NCBI RefSeq assembly: GCF_963678635.1
Contig: NC_087068.1
Location: 12,160,027 to 12,224,026, forward strand
Length of the DNA stretch: 64,000 nucleotides
Direction of reading: 5' to 3'
Source of the DNA: Symsagittifera roscoffensis
Taxonomy: Eukaryota; Xenacoelomorpha; Acoela; Convolutidae
Shown: positions 11,191 through 23,818 of the stretch, one piece after another
Numbering within the stretch: the stretch's first letter is position 1
How the letters are laid out: every line of letters starts with the position of its first letter
Translations under genes and position numbers: made by a program
Notes under the pieces: generated by a model
Told to the model about the DNA's origin: nothing
The model's input: only the letters and a program-made list of their open reading frames with translations
The model's database searches: none

Positions 11191-11482
11191 CTAGATTATA
11201 ATTATGATAGATTGGTCCCTAAAAACATACGAGCGCTGAAATTCAGGCGTGTCATTAAAACAAAGGCGGGATCCTGGAAAAGAATTGGGTTCCATGAATT
11301 AAATTTTCCCTTGAAATATACTTGGGCCTTAGAAAATAAGGCCTTAAAAAAAGAGTTATCTCCATGGTGAAAAAACAAGCGGACTTAGTCGTTTAATTCC
11401 GTTTAATTTTTGGTTTTAGGGATAACTTATCACACCTGGTTAACAAGGACCGCTGTATCATATTTATCATTTTGCGACATAC

Positions 11483-11695
11483 TTGTGCATTAGTCACAAT
11501 TCTTCGGATCATATCTGACCTCTGGAATTCTGGAGTTCCCATCCAGTCTGTTAGAACCAGCTGGGCTGGAACTACGAGGATCAGGATTGTTAGCTGGAGT
11601 ATAGTAGCACGATCCCATTGCTCGTTGGGGGCAAAGTTCAATTCGTTCCCATTTCGGAAATCTCGCCGACGTAAAAAGGGAATACTGAACGGCAT
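11483..11695 (-). CDS. Exon of the same unidentified gene, with one membrane-like segment
   Basis: The frame ends exactly at a codon boundary at a strong donor (CACAA|GTATGT, donor bases 11482-11477) and continues in phase with the next exon at 11190. It encodes a polar start, then a hydrophobic run (ILQLTILILVVPAQLVL) flanked by Trp/Asp residues. This suggests a transmembrane helix. The start could be the ATG at 11695, or the exon could begin at an acceptor near 11684 (GTTCAG). A different minus-strand frame over the same bases is also open, so the assignment rests on the phase match. Confidence 0.45.
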
Positions 11696-12181
11696 ATATG
11701 AAACTAATATAACTCTGATGCCAAGGAAGAAAAATCAAGCAGATGTTCGCGCGTTCTCCGGCTGCTAAATATATCAATAAATAAGTTTTTTTCTGCCTAT
11801 ACTAATGTAATAAAAACGCGCACAATACAAACAACATCCAATTCATCGTGATTTATTATGCATCCACTTCTTCCTGAATTGATGAATGTCCCCAAATAAA
11901 ACAAGACAATACATTAAAGGTAAAGAATTGATTCATCTTTAACCTGAAATATTCATTTCTACAGTTTAGATAACGCTTTCAAAAAAAAAAGATTCTTTCA
12001 TTATCCCTTGAATCGTATATTTATATAGACTTACGACTAGATGCAACATAAAACGTAGCCAACAGACAGTTGGAACTGTCTAAGAAACAAACCGAAAAAA
12101 GATTATACAAAATTTTTAAACACTTTTCAAATTTCGAAGAAAAAATATCACGTTGAAGCTCTTTGAATTTAAAATACTGTT

Positions 12182-12825
12182 TACAGAGAGGCGAAACTGC
12201 GCTTCGCAATACTTGCGAGAACACAAATCAGCTCTGGAGAGTGCAATAAGAAATCAGCCTCGAATTAGCAAAAACTCATCTAGGTCTAGGATTCGATCTG
12301 CCACCTACTGCAATCAAAAGATTTTGAGTCTCACGCACTATCCAATCAGCCACGCAAGCTTAACAACCAACAAACACTAGTCACGAATAGAGCAGTTTCA
12401 AATGCTAATAATTGCCAAGACTTATCAGCAAAAGTAGCACCAAAGACAAATAGACTCAATTTTGCAAGTAATAATTTGAATTATAACAAACTGAAGGCAT
12501 TAACTTTGCATGTAACAAATCGCAAATCATAAAGCCACATTATGTATAAAACATGCATTTCAAAAAATTGCGAGATATTTTGAGTCACAAATTTTCTGAA
12601 ATCGAGTTTTCATTGTGTTTATGTAGTTTGAAATGAATCTTTTCTTTCGGTTCATTTGATGAATTATAAATGCATCAACTGTGTTAACTTATTACTATTC
12701 GAATGTCAAAGCCCACACTATGAAAAAGCTGTAAAGGTGCTTAAAAGTGGGACCAATATTTGCAACTTAAAATGGTTAAAAAAAAGGTTCGTACTTACAC
12801 ACTCGCTTCGCAAGTGTAATGATTT
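12182..12825 (+). mobile_element. Helentron-like non-autonomous element, copy b
   Basis: Same subfamily as copy a: shared internal text and an antisense tRNA-like B box at about 12290. The left hairpin is GCGAAAC-TGC-GCTTCGC, followed by the tag ACTTGCGAGA (12210-12219). The right hairpin lies at 12799-12817, with TTCGCAAGT complementary to the tag. Compared with copy a, the tag change (TAG to TTG) is matched by a change in the 3' hairpin arm. Confidence 0.55.
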
Positions 12826-13379
12826 TTATTGTTATCCCATTTAGAAAAAACAGTGATTTTTTTTATTCCGCTGGAAACTCGAAAAAAATGAAATCCTTTT
12901 CTGTAACAAAGTCATTCAGGTTTTCCTCTTCATATTTGCTGTTTGTGATAACAAATGAAAAGAAGTTTACTTAAAAACGAAGCATAGATCATGCAGCATA
13001 CATTAAAAATGAATGTGAACAAATAAAAAAACTCCATCACTTTTATCACTTCGTTCTTTTGCACTGAAAAACTCCGTGACAAAATATCTGCCAATAAAAA
13101 ATTTTAGCTTCAAAATCATAACTCAACATGAGTGGCCCGCATCTGAGCAAGTAGCACAGAAAATTCCAACAATGATATTTTATGCATTGAAACTTCGCCG
13201 GTAATAAAAAATCTGTTTTAAGGCTGTTCCAGCTCTAATCCAATGACATTTAAACTAATCATTAAATCTTATTAACTTGGTCATACAGCAACAAAAATTA
13301 GCATGACGAACAAACTAAATAGTGTGAACAAATTTGTTCTTTGTACTCTAGGTAGTAATGATGAAAAATTTAAAATATG

Positions 13380-13680
13380 GTTGAAATTGAAAAAGAGCCT
13401 TTTTCATAAACGTTTGAAATAACGATCTGAAATTACGTAAAAAGTAAAAAAAAAACAGATCAACTTTAAGACAAACACCAGACGACCGCTTTTCAAATAG
13501 GTTCCGCTTATCGCTTAATTGGGGTCTGAATTGCGGAAGCAAATCTGGCAAAAAAGCGAAACTATAAAATTTTGACGACATCTGAAACACAACTGAAAGG
13601 ACTCAAATATAGTTCCAGTGTTAAAAACCTAGTTCTTTTCCCTCCGATTGAAGGAATTTTGAATCGTGAACAAAATAACT
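13380..13680. repeat. Segment duplicated at 15430-15720
   Basis: About 290 bases, starting GAAATTGAAAAAGAGCC, recur almost unchanged 2.05 kb downstream. Each copy is followed by copies of the 207-bp tandem repeat, so a larger block was duplicated. Confidence 0.75.
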
Positions 13681-14455
13681 ATTGGGACGACTAATTCTAC
13701 ATTCTTTACTCGCAAAATCACGCCTTTTCCCATAACATATTACCCTCTGAAAACAGAAATTTAGAAGTGTGGAGAAAGGAATGGAAATTAGCCAAGACCT
13801 ACTCTCATGTAAGCAACACCCAAAATTTTAAAACCAATTAAACAATGTCATAGTGAATTGAAATTTTGCATCGTGAACAAAATAACTATTGGGAAGACTA
13901 ATTCTACATTCTTTACTCGCAAAATCACGCATTTTTCCATAACATATTACCCTCTGAAAACAGATATTTAGAAGTGTGGAGAAAGGAATGGAAATTAGCC
14001 AAGACCTACTCTCATGTAAGCAACACCCAAAATTTTAAAACCAATTAAACATGTCATAGTGAATTGAAATTTTGCATCGTGAACAAAATAACCATTGAGA
14101 AGACAAATTCTTCATTTTTTACTCGCAATATCACGCATTTTGCCATAACAACATATTTCATTCTGACAACAGAAAATAAGAAGTGAGGAGAGAGGAATGG
14201 AAACTAGCCAAGACCTACCCTCATCTAAACAACAACCAAAATTTAAAACCAATTATAAAATGTCATAGTGTATTGAAATTTTGCATCGTGCAAAAAAATA
14301 ACTATTGAGTAGACTAATTCTTCATTTTTACTCGTAATTAATATCACGCATTTTGCCATAACATATTAAACTACAAAAACTGAAACTTAGAACTGTGGAG
14401 AAAGGAATGGAAACTAGCCAAGACCTACCCTCATGTAAACAACAACCACCGGAAA
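13652..14455. repeat. Tandem array, ~207-bp unit, about four copies
   Basis: ATCGTGAACAAAATAACTAT or a close variant recurs at about 13663, 13870, 14077 and 14286. The later units are more diverged. No coding potential. Confidence 0.8.
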
Positions 14456-14952
14456 CCTACCCTAGTCATATAAGTAGATCAAACAAAAACGATGAAAATC
14501 GATACACTAGTTATCAGCAAATTTCTAACAATCTATTCAAAAACTTCGTTGGTGCATTTTTATAAGCAGAAGTAATAGCCTTGTTCATGGAAGATACAAA
14601 AACGATGCATCCAATTTGTCTTTAATCTAAATTTGGAGTGACTAAATTATTGGCAACTAAAAAAACAAAAAATGATTTCTTGGTGAAAAATTGGGAAAAA
14701 ATATGAAAAGGAGAGGAGGCTTCGGCTCCTTTCCAGTTCCCTACTCAAATTTGGATTTCACTTTGAAAAACTAATTTAGCATTGTATTATGCAAAGAAAT
14801 TTTGCATAGTGAACAAACCAACTATTGTCAACAGATTTGTTTTTCATACTTTGCATCGACACATTACGCATTTAAGCAACAACCTGCGAAACAATTAGGC
14901 AATCAGAAAACTTAAATTTCTTTCTTGGTACTCTAGGTAGAAATGATGAAAA

Positions 14953-15427
14953 ATTTAAACACAGAGTGGAAGTTGCACTTCGCATACACAAGCAAAAATA
15001 TGACCGCCAACGCGACTGGGAAAAACTGAATGAGTAAAACTTTGAGTCTACAAAATTTCTTAAGTGACGCACGCCAATTATGACGCATTAGCAGTACCAG
15101 TCGATTTGAAAAGAAACTTATCACTAACATGCCTCAATTTATAGAGCGAACGCATTTTAATTAGTATACGAAAAAGTTCATTAAAAACATGCGACCCTGC
15201 TGAGGTTCGAACCCTCTTATTTTGCTGCTGGTCTCCTTCCCTACCTCAACACTACAGAACCATAACTCCTTGAAGCTAAAGTCCTATTTGTAATACAATA
15301 GTGTGTTACTATCCTTAGCATTTGCTGTATTTAATCGCTGTATATTTCAAAAAGAGCACAACAATCATTTGCGACTTAGGTTGGAAAACAATGAGTTCGT
15401 AATATCACACAAGCTTTGCTTGTGTAT
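14953..15427 (+). mobile_element. Helentron-like non-autonomous element, copy c (second subfamily)
   Basis: The tag ATACACAAGCAAA (about 14984-14996) follows a degenerate left hairpin. The right end is a perfect hairpin ACACAAGC-TTT-GCTTGTGT (15407-15425), so TTTGCTTGTGTAT is complementary to the tag over 13 bases. An antisense tRNA-like B box (GGTTCGAACCC, about 15194-15204) lies inside. The interior matches copy k at 44.6 kb. Confidence 0.55.
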
Positions 15428-15429
15428 AT

Positions 15430-16110
15430 ATGGTGGAAATTGAAAAAGAGCCTTTTTCATAAACGTTTGAAATAACGATCTGAAATTACGTAAAAGTAAA
15501 AAAAACAGATCATCTTTAAGACAAACACCAGACGACCGCTTTTCAAATAGGTTCCGCTTATCGCTTAATTGGGGTCTGAATTGCGGAAGCAAATCTGGCA
15601 AAAAAGCGAAACTCTAAAATTTTGACGACATCTGAAACACAACTGAAAGGACTCAAATATGGTTCCAGCGTTAAAAACCTAGTTCTTTTCCCTCCGACTG
15701 AACGAATTTTGAGTATTAGAACCAACTAATTAATGTCAAAGTGTATTGAAATTTTGCATCGTGAACAAAATAACTATTGGGAAGACTAATTCTACATTCT
15801 TTACTCGCAAAATCACGCAATTTTCCATAATATATTACACTCTGAAAACAGAAATTAAGAAGTGTGAAGAAAGGAATGGAAATTAGCCAAGACATACTCT
15901 CATGTAAGCAACACCCAAAGTTTAAAACCAATTAAACAATGTCATAGTGAATTGAAATTTTGCCTCGTGAACAAAATAACTATTGAGAAGTTTAAATCTT
16001 CATTTTTTACTCGTAATATCACGCATTTTGCCATAACATATTAATCTGCGAAAACAGAAAATGAGAAGTGTGGAGAAAGGAATGGAAATTAGCCAAGACC
16101 TACTCTCACT
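15430..16110. repeat. Second copy of the duplicated block plus two 207-bp units
   Basis: 15430-15720 repeats 13380-13680. It is followed by two units of the 207-bp repeat, at about 15757 and 15965. Confidence 0.75.
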
Positions 16111-16119
16111 CTACTAGAA

Positions 16120-16785
16120 TGAAAGTTGTTTACAGCACATGAAAAGCCAGTGATGTGGCAACTAAGCTAACATCTTGAGCGGAAACCACTTGAACCGAAA
16201 AAAAGGATTTTCCGATTTTTTTTATAAATCTTTCAAGTCCCCCTTGAAACTAGAATGAACAGAACTTAACTTGCAACAACAATGGAAATTGCTTGCAGCA
16301 AAAAAAAATCAGTGATGTGGTAATTAAGCCAACAATCTTTGAGCAGACACCAACTGAACCGAAAAAAAAAAGTTTTATATCTTTCAAGTCCCTCCTGATA
16401 TTAGAATGTACAATACTTACAGCACTTGCAACTACAATAAAAAGTCTATAGCACAAGCAAAATCCGCTGTTGCATTCACGCCGACAAAACTTGAGCGAAC
16501 AAACGAAAAACCAACAATTCATTTTTTCGATTTTTTTTTCAATTTCCTTGATACTGAAAAAACATGGTCCGGCCACGACTCGAAACACAGACCTTAGGGT
16601 ACAAAGGCAAATGCTTTACCTCCAGGCCAAGCGGTAAGCAACCTACAAGATCTTAAGAGAACAGAATAAAAGTGAAAAGATGTCAGCTAGCTGCATAGTC
16701 AGTAAGTGATTCAATTGATTTTGTTGTTAACTAGAAAAAAGGCTATATTCCAGTTTGATAACGCTTGCTAATCGCAAGCGTAATA
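16120..16785 (+). repeat. Truncated Helentron-like element with tRNA-like module and 3' hairpin
   Basis: It holds repeated text (GAAAGTTG, AGCACA, 'GAGC...GAAACC') shared with 41.0-41.8 kb and an antisense tRNA-like segment at about 16562-16640. It ends in a perfect hairpin ACGCTTGC-TAATC-GCAAGCGT (16761-16781). No left end was found. Confidence 0.5.
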
Positions 16786-16799
16786 ATACCTAACATCAT

Positions 16800-17530
16800 A
16801 ACATCACGCATTCAACCATAATAACACGTAAGACAACTAAGAAAACTGAAAATACGAAATTTGGGAGGAAAAAGGGAAAAGAGCCCACTTTTTGATTTGA
16901 AGCTTGTGAATCTGCTGAATTAACTTATTTATTTATTTATTTGACACGTTGATCCTGAAGTTCTAGTATTAATTTTTTTTATAAAATGTGGATTTTCAGG
17001 GAGAAATCATGCGCTTCTGTAAAAAATATTTAAATGCCAAAAAACATCATTATGAAAACCCTTCATAAAATAAACCTGAATAAAGCCTAGACAGGATACG
17101 CTGTGCAGTTGTTTTTATGGATACACCAGCTAAATCTATGTTTTTCTCCAAAGCAAAGAACGAATCTTCAAACAAGTTGGCCGGGAAAATATTTGATCAA
17201 TCATATCACTGTGCTTCGCAAATGAAAGCATTGGAATAGTATACTATCTTTTTATTGGTAAGTGTTTGCCCAAAAAATTTCTCGATAACTGCTGAAATCG
17301 TCAAAATATTTTTCACCAAAGCATAAAAAACGGCAATAACAATACCAGATCAAACGCCAGTAAATGATTTCCAATTTTCTCGCCGGCCGAAGATATCAAA
17401 AAATCATTTTAGCAGTTAACTAATTATTAACTCTCGCTTTGATTACATTTAACCCGAATCCGCCTAAAAACTTAAGTAACGGCACTTTTCCATTTCCTTT
17501 CCCCAGCGTTGCAAATTTTAATTATCATAA
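16800..17530. other. No gene seen; AT-rich DNA
   Basis: Contains a one-sided GGGAAAAGAGCCC end of the GGCTC MITE family near 16875 and an (ATTT)n tract near 16927. No coding signal. Confidence 0.4.
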
Positions 17531-17680
17531 TATTTAACACAGAGGCAAAGCTGAGCTTCGCATCACTTGCAACGAAAAAAATGGTCAAAAAAACTTCAAA
17601 AAATAAACAAAACATAGTCGAAAAAATTTAACGAAAAAAACACAAAAACTAGATCTGCTCTATAAACCAAAAAAAAAGAA

Positions 17681-17896
17681 GGCTCTTTTCCAGTTTCCCA
17701 CCCTCCTCGTAAAATAGCAAATCTATAAAGCTGTTCAAAAATTGTTCACCTAACATTTTGCATGTTATAAAAATTTGTTAACCTGTTCACGCTGACACGT
17801 TTTAATGCAGTTTTCATCATGAAAAGTAGTTTTAAATAGACTTTCCTTCAATGAATTTCAGAGAAAATCAAAGGGGGGGGGGACTGGAAAAGAGCC
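17681..17896. mobile_element. GGCTC-family MITE
   Basis: TIRs begin GGCTCTTTTCCAGTTTCCC on the left and end with the inverse (GGGACTGGAAAAGAGCC) on the right. A homopolymer G run sits next to the right TIR. No clear target duplication. Confidence 0.65.
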
Positions 17897-18374
17897 GAAA
17901 ATAATACAATAAAATATTTTAAAACTTCACCATCGAAAAACTTAACATGCGGTGAAGTAAACCAAACATGTCAGAGCAGAAACCCTTAAAAACGAAAAAA
18001 AAAATTAGAAATCAAAAAATTCAAAATTATAAAAATTGTCTAATCCAACCACCCTTAAAACGCACATACACGCGCACAAAAATATTCTTGGCTCATCAAT
18101 TGATGCAACATGGGGCCACTAAGCCGAACTAAAATATGCCGAAACCTATTAAACCGAGAAATAAGAGAAAAAAATGAAATTTTAACAAACCGATTTGGTA
18201 AAATTAGAACCAGCAAAAAAAATCGAATAGGCCGTATATTTGAAATGCTAACCTGCTCAAAAAATCTGTTGCAACAGATTGGCCTAGGAGATGAATGAGT
18301 CGAGGATCCAGGAGATGAGTCCTGTGCCTAAAGTTATTTACGGGAAAAAAGTCTGGTGCCCAATTACAATACTC

Positions 18375-18588
18375 GGCTCTTTTCCAGTTCCCCCCTTTCA
18401 AATTCAATTTTGAAGAGCTTATTTAATATTGTCATATTCCAATGAATTTTGGCGTGGTGAACAAATCGGCAATTGTGAACAAATTTGTTCTGCATATTTT
18501 ACCTCGTAACATCACGCATGTAGCCGTAATAACACGTAAAACAAACATAAAACTCGGTATTTTGAAAAGGGGGAACTGGAAAAGAGCC
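18375..18588. mobile_element. GGCTC-family MITE with near-perfect ~28-bp TIRs
   Basis: The left end GGCTCTTTTCCAGTTCCCCC is mirrored at the right by GGGGGAACTGGAAAAGAGCC. Flanks are CAATACTC and CAACACTC, a 7/8 match consistent with an 8-bp target duplication. Confidence 0.75.
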
Positions 18589-18733
18589 CAACACTCTTGC
18601 TCATCGCAAGGGTAAGCAAGCAATTAGAACTGGAATATTTATTTGTGGAAAGTTTGATAGGCTGGGAGAGGAAAAGAGCCAATAGCCGATGTAAGGGCAA
18701 TCTGGTTTGTGATAAACACAAATTTGGGATAAG

Positions 18734-18936
18734 GGCTCTTTTCCTCCCCCCCCCCCCACCTCACACAACTATCAATTTTATGGTGTAACGAGTGGTTTTA
18801 CAAGGTTAATTAAGGAGACCAAATATGTTTGTCATAGCCTAATCAGTCCGCATGTCAATTTTCATAGCGATCGAACAATGTCAACAGAACCTTTTTTAGT
18901 AAAAAATTGCAGGTGGGGGGAAAAGGAAAAAGAGCC
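18734..18936. mobile_element. GGCTC-family MITE, poly-C/poly-G variant
   Basis: GGCTCTTTTCC followed by a long C run is mirrored by a G run and GGAAAAAGAGCC at the right. A further related pair of ends follows at about 18936-19075. Confidence 0.6.
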
Positions 18937-19762
18937 CTCTTTTCAACTACCCGCCCCTCCACATTTGATATTCATTTTCGAAAATCTGTTTTAATTTTAA
19001 CCTTCAGCTAAAATAACATGCAAAACAGCTATGAAAATACAAATTTTGAAATGTGTAGGGGAGGTGGAAATGAGCCGCGAAAGGGAACCTCCACTACGCC
19101 TTTAAAAATTGCACACTAACTTTTCTCGACCTCTGATGACACTGAATTTGACGGCAGAATAATTTAATTTTTTACAGCAAGCTGATAAACCGATTCAATA
19201 AAATAGAAACTGATATCAAAAATGACTTCAAATTAATAAACGTCCAAGTAATAAGAGAATTGCATGTAGGACTATTTATACCAAGCGCGTTTGATTTAAC
19301 AATATGGTGCAAAAAACGAATCAAGATATAATGTTAATAGTATAACACATTGCTTTACTTTTTGACAGCGCATTAAATAGATAATACGAAAAATATATGC
19401 TGACGTGTATAATTTCTCAAATAGCGAAAAGACACGTGGCTTTTTGAGAACAAGTTGCCTGCAAGTATTCTACCATTTCGAACTTTCATTCTCTTCTGGT
19501 AGGAGATCTACGAAGAGCAACATTGTATCTTATAATATGAGCAAACTTAGTATATCACTCTCACACAAAATGACAAACTGCAAAACTACTTCAAATCACT
19601 GCCTCTTTTTGGGCTATTGACCATTTTAAAACCCTGTCACCATCAGAAGATAGATCCAAGCAAACGAATTTGACTCTTTTACGGTCTTCTGTCGTCCCCA
19701 CCAAATAAAAACACCAACTTTGCGGTGTAAATATTGATCTTACAAGGTATACATGAAAAAAG

Positions 19763-19978
19763 GGCTCTTTTCCAGTGCCCCCTTTCAAAATACCGAGTTT
19801 TATATTTGTTTTACGTATTATTACGGCTAAATGTGTGATGTTACGCTGTAAAGTATGAAGAACAAATCTGTTCAGAATTGTCCATTTGTTCACCACGCCA
19901 AATTTCATTGCATTGTGACAACGTTAAATAGACTTTTCAAAACTCGGTATTTTGAAAGGGGGGAACTCGAAAAGAGCC
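19763..19978. mobile_element. GGCTC-family MITE with exact 8-bp target duplication
   Basis: The TIR GGCTCTTTTCCAGTGCCCC is mirrored at the right. The flanks are GAAAAAAG on both sides (19755-19762 and 19979-19986). The 8-bp duplication points to hAT-like or P-like transposition. No coding capacity. Confidence 0.85.
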
Positions 19979-20171
19979 GAAAAAAGGCATATAGTTGATA
20001 ATTAACTCACATTCAAAATTTTTTAACAAGTAAACAACTTGAAGAGTACACAAAATTACATGTGATGGTGGAGGGAGGGGCATTGACTTACTGTAGTGTA
20101 GAAGAGCCCCGGTAGAATAAGAGTAGAGAGACACGGATTTCTTAATTCGCCCATAGCAAACTACTTTGACC

Positions 20172-20388
20172 GGCTCTTTCTCCTCCCCTCCCCCCACCCA
20201 CCTCATTTAAGCGTCAACTTTATGGTGAAACGAGGGGTTTTACAAGGTTAATCATGAAGACCAAACATCTTTGTCATGGCCTAATTAGTTAGCATGTCAA
20301 TTTTCGTAACATTCGGATTACGTGAACAAAATTTCACTAAAAAAATTTTGCACGTGGAGGGGGGGGGGGGGGGGTAGGAAAAAGAGCC
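20172..20388. mobile_element. GGCTC-family MITE with an 18-base-class G run
   Basis: The left flank is CTTTGACC and the right flank ATTTGACC (7/8). Near-identical copies at 22266, 23041 and 23819 differ mainly in the length of the G run. Confidence 0.75.
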
Positions 20389-20951
20389 ATTTGACCATAC
20401 CTTAAAAACCGAGTCGTGACCATGAATTTCTAGGCCCGTGATGGGTGGCTGATTTTTGAATGTTGAATTGTTTTAACGTCAGCCAATTCGAATTTACAAT
20501 AATATCACCAGATTTTCAGGCTATTTGATATTCATGATAAAAACCCAATTCCAAACTAATTTGTCACTCCGGCTCATTTTCCTTTGTAATAATGAAATGA
20601 AATGTTGCATGCTGAAAAGCTAACTATTCTGATCACATTTGTACTTGATTTTTTGAACGAACATTTTTCTTTTAAAGTTTGAAGAACAAATAGTTCAAAA
20701 TAGTTAACTCGTTCATCATTGAACTCAAATGCCGGCTCTTTTTGCTTTTCGCTCCTCCTCAAATAAATATCAATTTTATGAGTTTTTTGGCGGTCAAAAT
20801 TTTTTAACAAGTAAACAACTTGAAGATACACAAAATTACATGTAATGGTGGAGGGAGAGGCATTGACTTACTGTAATGTAGAAGAGCCCCGGTCGAATAA
20901 GAGTAGAGAGCCACGGATTTCTTAATTCGCCCATAGCAAACTACTTTGACC

Positions 20952-21163
20952 GGCTCTTTTTCCTCCCCTCCCCCCCACCCACCTCATTTAAGCGTCAATT
21001 TTATGGTCTAACGAGTGGTTTTACAAGGTTAATTATGGAGACCATAAATGCTTGTTATGGCCTTATTAGTTTGCATGTCAATTTTCACGACAATTGGACA
21101 AAGTAACAGTATTTTCAAATATAAAAATTTGCAGGTGGGGGGGGGGGGGGAGGAAAAAGAGCC
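20952..21163. mobile_element. GGCTC-family MITE, recombinant copy
   Basis: The left flank is CTTTGACC, but the right flank (GAGGTAAC) is unrelated. The right half comes from a different copy or from the junction of the 2.09-kb duplication. Confidence 0.65.
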
Positions 21164-21856
21164 GAGGTAACCTCCACTGCCTCCAAGCTATGCCTTTAAA
21201 AATTGCACACTAACTTTTCTCGACCTCTGATGACACTGAATTTGACGGCAGAATGAAGTTAATTTACACAGCAAGCTGATAAACCGATTCAATAAAATAG
21301 AAATTGATATCAAAAATGACTTCAAATTAATAAACGGCCAATTAATAAGAGAATTGTATGTAGGACTATTTATACCAAGAGCGTTTGATTTAACAATATG
21401 GTGCAAAAAACGAATCAAGATATAATGTTAATAGTATAACACATTGCTTTACTTTTTGACAGCGCATTAAATAGATAATACGAAAAATATATGCTGACGT
21501 GTATAATTTCTCAAATAGCGAAAAGACACGTGGCTTTTTGAGAACAAGTTGCCTGCAAGTATTCTACCATTTCGAACTTTCATTCTTTTCTGGTAGGAGA
21601 TCTACGAAGAGCAACATTGTATCTTATAATATGAGCAAACTTAGTATATCACTCTCACACAAAATGACAAACTGCAAAACTACTTCAAATCACTGCCTCT
21701 TTTTGGGCTATTGACCATTTTAAAACCCTGTCACCATCAGAAGATAGTTCCAAGCAAACGAATTTGACTCTTTTACGGTCTTCTGTCGTCCCCACCAAAT
21801 AAAAACACCAACTTTGCGGTGTAAATAATGATCTTACAAGGTATACATGAAAAAAG

Positions 21857-22072
21857 GGCTCTTTTCCAGTGCCCCTTTCAAAATACCGAGTTTTATATTT
21901 GTTTTACGTATTATTACGGCTAAATGTGTGATGTTACGCTGTAAAGTATGAAGAACAAATCTGTTCAGAATTGTCCATTTGTTCACCACGCCAAATTTCA
22001 TTGCATTGTGACAACCTTAAATAGACTTTTCAAAACTCGGTATTTTGAAAAGGGGGGAACTGGAAAAGAGCC
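21857..22072. mobile_element. GGCTC-family MITE, duplicate of 19763-19978
   Basis: Flanked by GAAAAAAG on both sides (21849-21856, 22073-22080), copied with the 2.09-kb unit. Confidence 0.8.
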
Positions 22073-22265
22073 GAAAAAAGGCATATAGTTGATAATTAAC
22101 TCACATTCAAAATTTTTTAACAAGTAAACAACTTGAAGAGTACACAAAATTACATGTGATGGTGGAGGGAGGGGCATTGACTTACTGTAGTGTAGAAGAG
22201 CCCCGGTAGAATAAGAGTAGAGAGACACGGATTTCTTAATTCGCCCATAGCAAACTACTTTGACC

Positions 22266-22477
22266 GGCTCTTTCTCCTCCCCTCCCCCCACCCACCTCAT
22301 TTAAGCGTCAACTTTATGGTGAAACGAGGGGTTTTACAAGGTTAATCATGAAGACCAAACATCTTTGTCATGGCCTAATTAGTTAGCATGTCAATTTTCG
22401 TAACATTCGGATTACGTGAACAAAATTTCACTAAAAAAATTTTGCACGTGGAGGGGGGGGGGGTAGGAAAAAGAGCC
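22266..22477. mobile_element. GGCTC-family MITE with exact 8-bp target duplication CTTTGACC
   Basis: CTTTGACC occurs at 22258-22265 and 22478-22485. This second, different target sequence confirms an 8-bp duplication for the family. Confidence 0.85.
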
Positions 22478-23040
22478 CTTTGACCATACCTTAAAAACCG
22501 AGTCGTGACCATGAATTTCTAGGCCCGTGATGGGTGGCTGATTTTTGAATGTTGAATTGTTTTAACGTCAGCCAATTCGAATTTACAATAATATCACCAG
22601 ATTTTCAGGCTATTTGATATTCATGATAAAAACCCAATTCCAAACTAATTTGTCACTCCGGCTCATTTTCCTTTGTAATAATGAAATGAAATGTTGCATG
22701 CTGAAAAGCTAACTATTCTGATCACATTTGTACTTGATTTTTTGAACGAACATTTTTCTTTTAAAGTTTGAAGAACAAATAGTTCAAAATAGTTAACTCG
22801 TTCATCATTGAACTCAAATGCCGGCTCTTTTTGCTTTTCGCTCCTCCTCAAATAAATATCAATTTTATGAGTTTTTTGGCGGTCAAAATTTTTTAACAAG
22901 TAAACAACTTGAAGATACACAAAATTACATGTGATGGTGGAGGGAGAGGCATTGACTTACTGTAATGTAGAAGAGCCCCGGTCGAATAAGAGTAGAGAGC
23001 CACGGATTTCTTAATTCGCCCATAGCAAACTACTTTGACC

Positions 23041-23255
23041 GGCTCTTTTTCCTCCCCTCCCCCCCACCCACCTCATTTAAGCGTCAATTTTATGGTGAAA
23101 CGAGGGGTTTTACAAGGTTAATCATGAAGACCAAACATCTTTGTCATGGCCTAATTAGTTAGCATGTCAATTTTCGTAACATTCGGATTACGTGAACAAA
23201 ATTTCACTAAAAAAATTTTGCACGTGGAAGGGGGGGGGGGGTAGGAAAAAGAGCC
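23041..23255. mobile_element. GGCTC-family MITE (778-bp array copy)
   Basis: Same element and same CTTTGACC flanks as 22266-22477; the G run is of different length. Confidence 0.8.
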
Positions 23256-23818
23256 CTTTGACCATACCTTAAAAACCGAGTCGTGACCATGAATTTCTAG
23301 GCCCGTGATGGGTGGCTGATTTTTGAATGTTGAATTGTTTTAACGTCAGCCAATTCGAATTTACAATAATATCACCAGATTTTCAGGCTATTTGATATTC
23401 ATGATAAAAACCCAATTCCAAACTAATTTGTCACTCCGGCTCATTTTCCTTTGTAATAATGAAATGAAATGTTGCATGCTGAAAAGCTAACTATTCTGAT
23501 CACATTTGTACTTGATTTTTTGAACGAACATTTTTCTTTTAAAGTTTGAAGAACAAATAGTTCAAAATAGTTAACTCGTTCATCATTGAACTCAAATGCC
23601 GGCTCTTTTTGCTTTTCGCTCCTCCTCAAATAAATATCAATTTTATGAGTTTTTTGGCGGTCAAAATTTTTTAACAAGTAAACAACTTGAAGATACACAA
23701 AATTACATGTGATGGTGGAGGGAGAGGCATTGACTTACTGTAATGTAGAAGAGCCCCGGTCGAATAAGAGTAGAGAGCCACGGATTTCTTAATTCGCCCA
23801 TAGCAAACTACTTTGACC

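Larger units (their letters stand above)
17534..18612 (+). mobile_element. Helentron-like element, copy d, carrying two MITE insertions
   Basis: The left end is ACACAGAGGCAAAGC with CACTTGC tag text at 17534-17572. The right hairpin is CTTGC-TCATC-GCAAG at about 18593-18607. Two GGCTC-family MITEs (17681-17896 and 18375-18588) lie inside or at its right edge. Tag and hairpin match less well than in copies a-c. Confidence 0.4.

Noticed and set aside
13652-14455. CRISPR-like array
   Set aside because: Units are ~207 bp with no short repeats separated by unique spacers; a eukaryotic tandem repeat.
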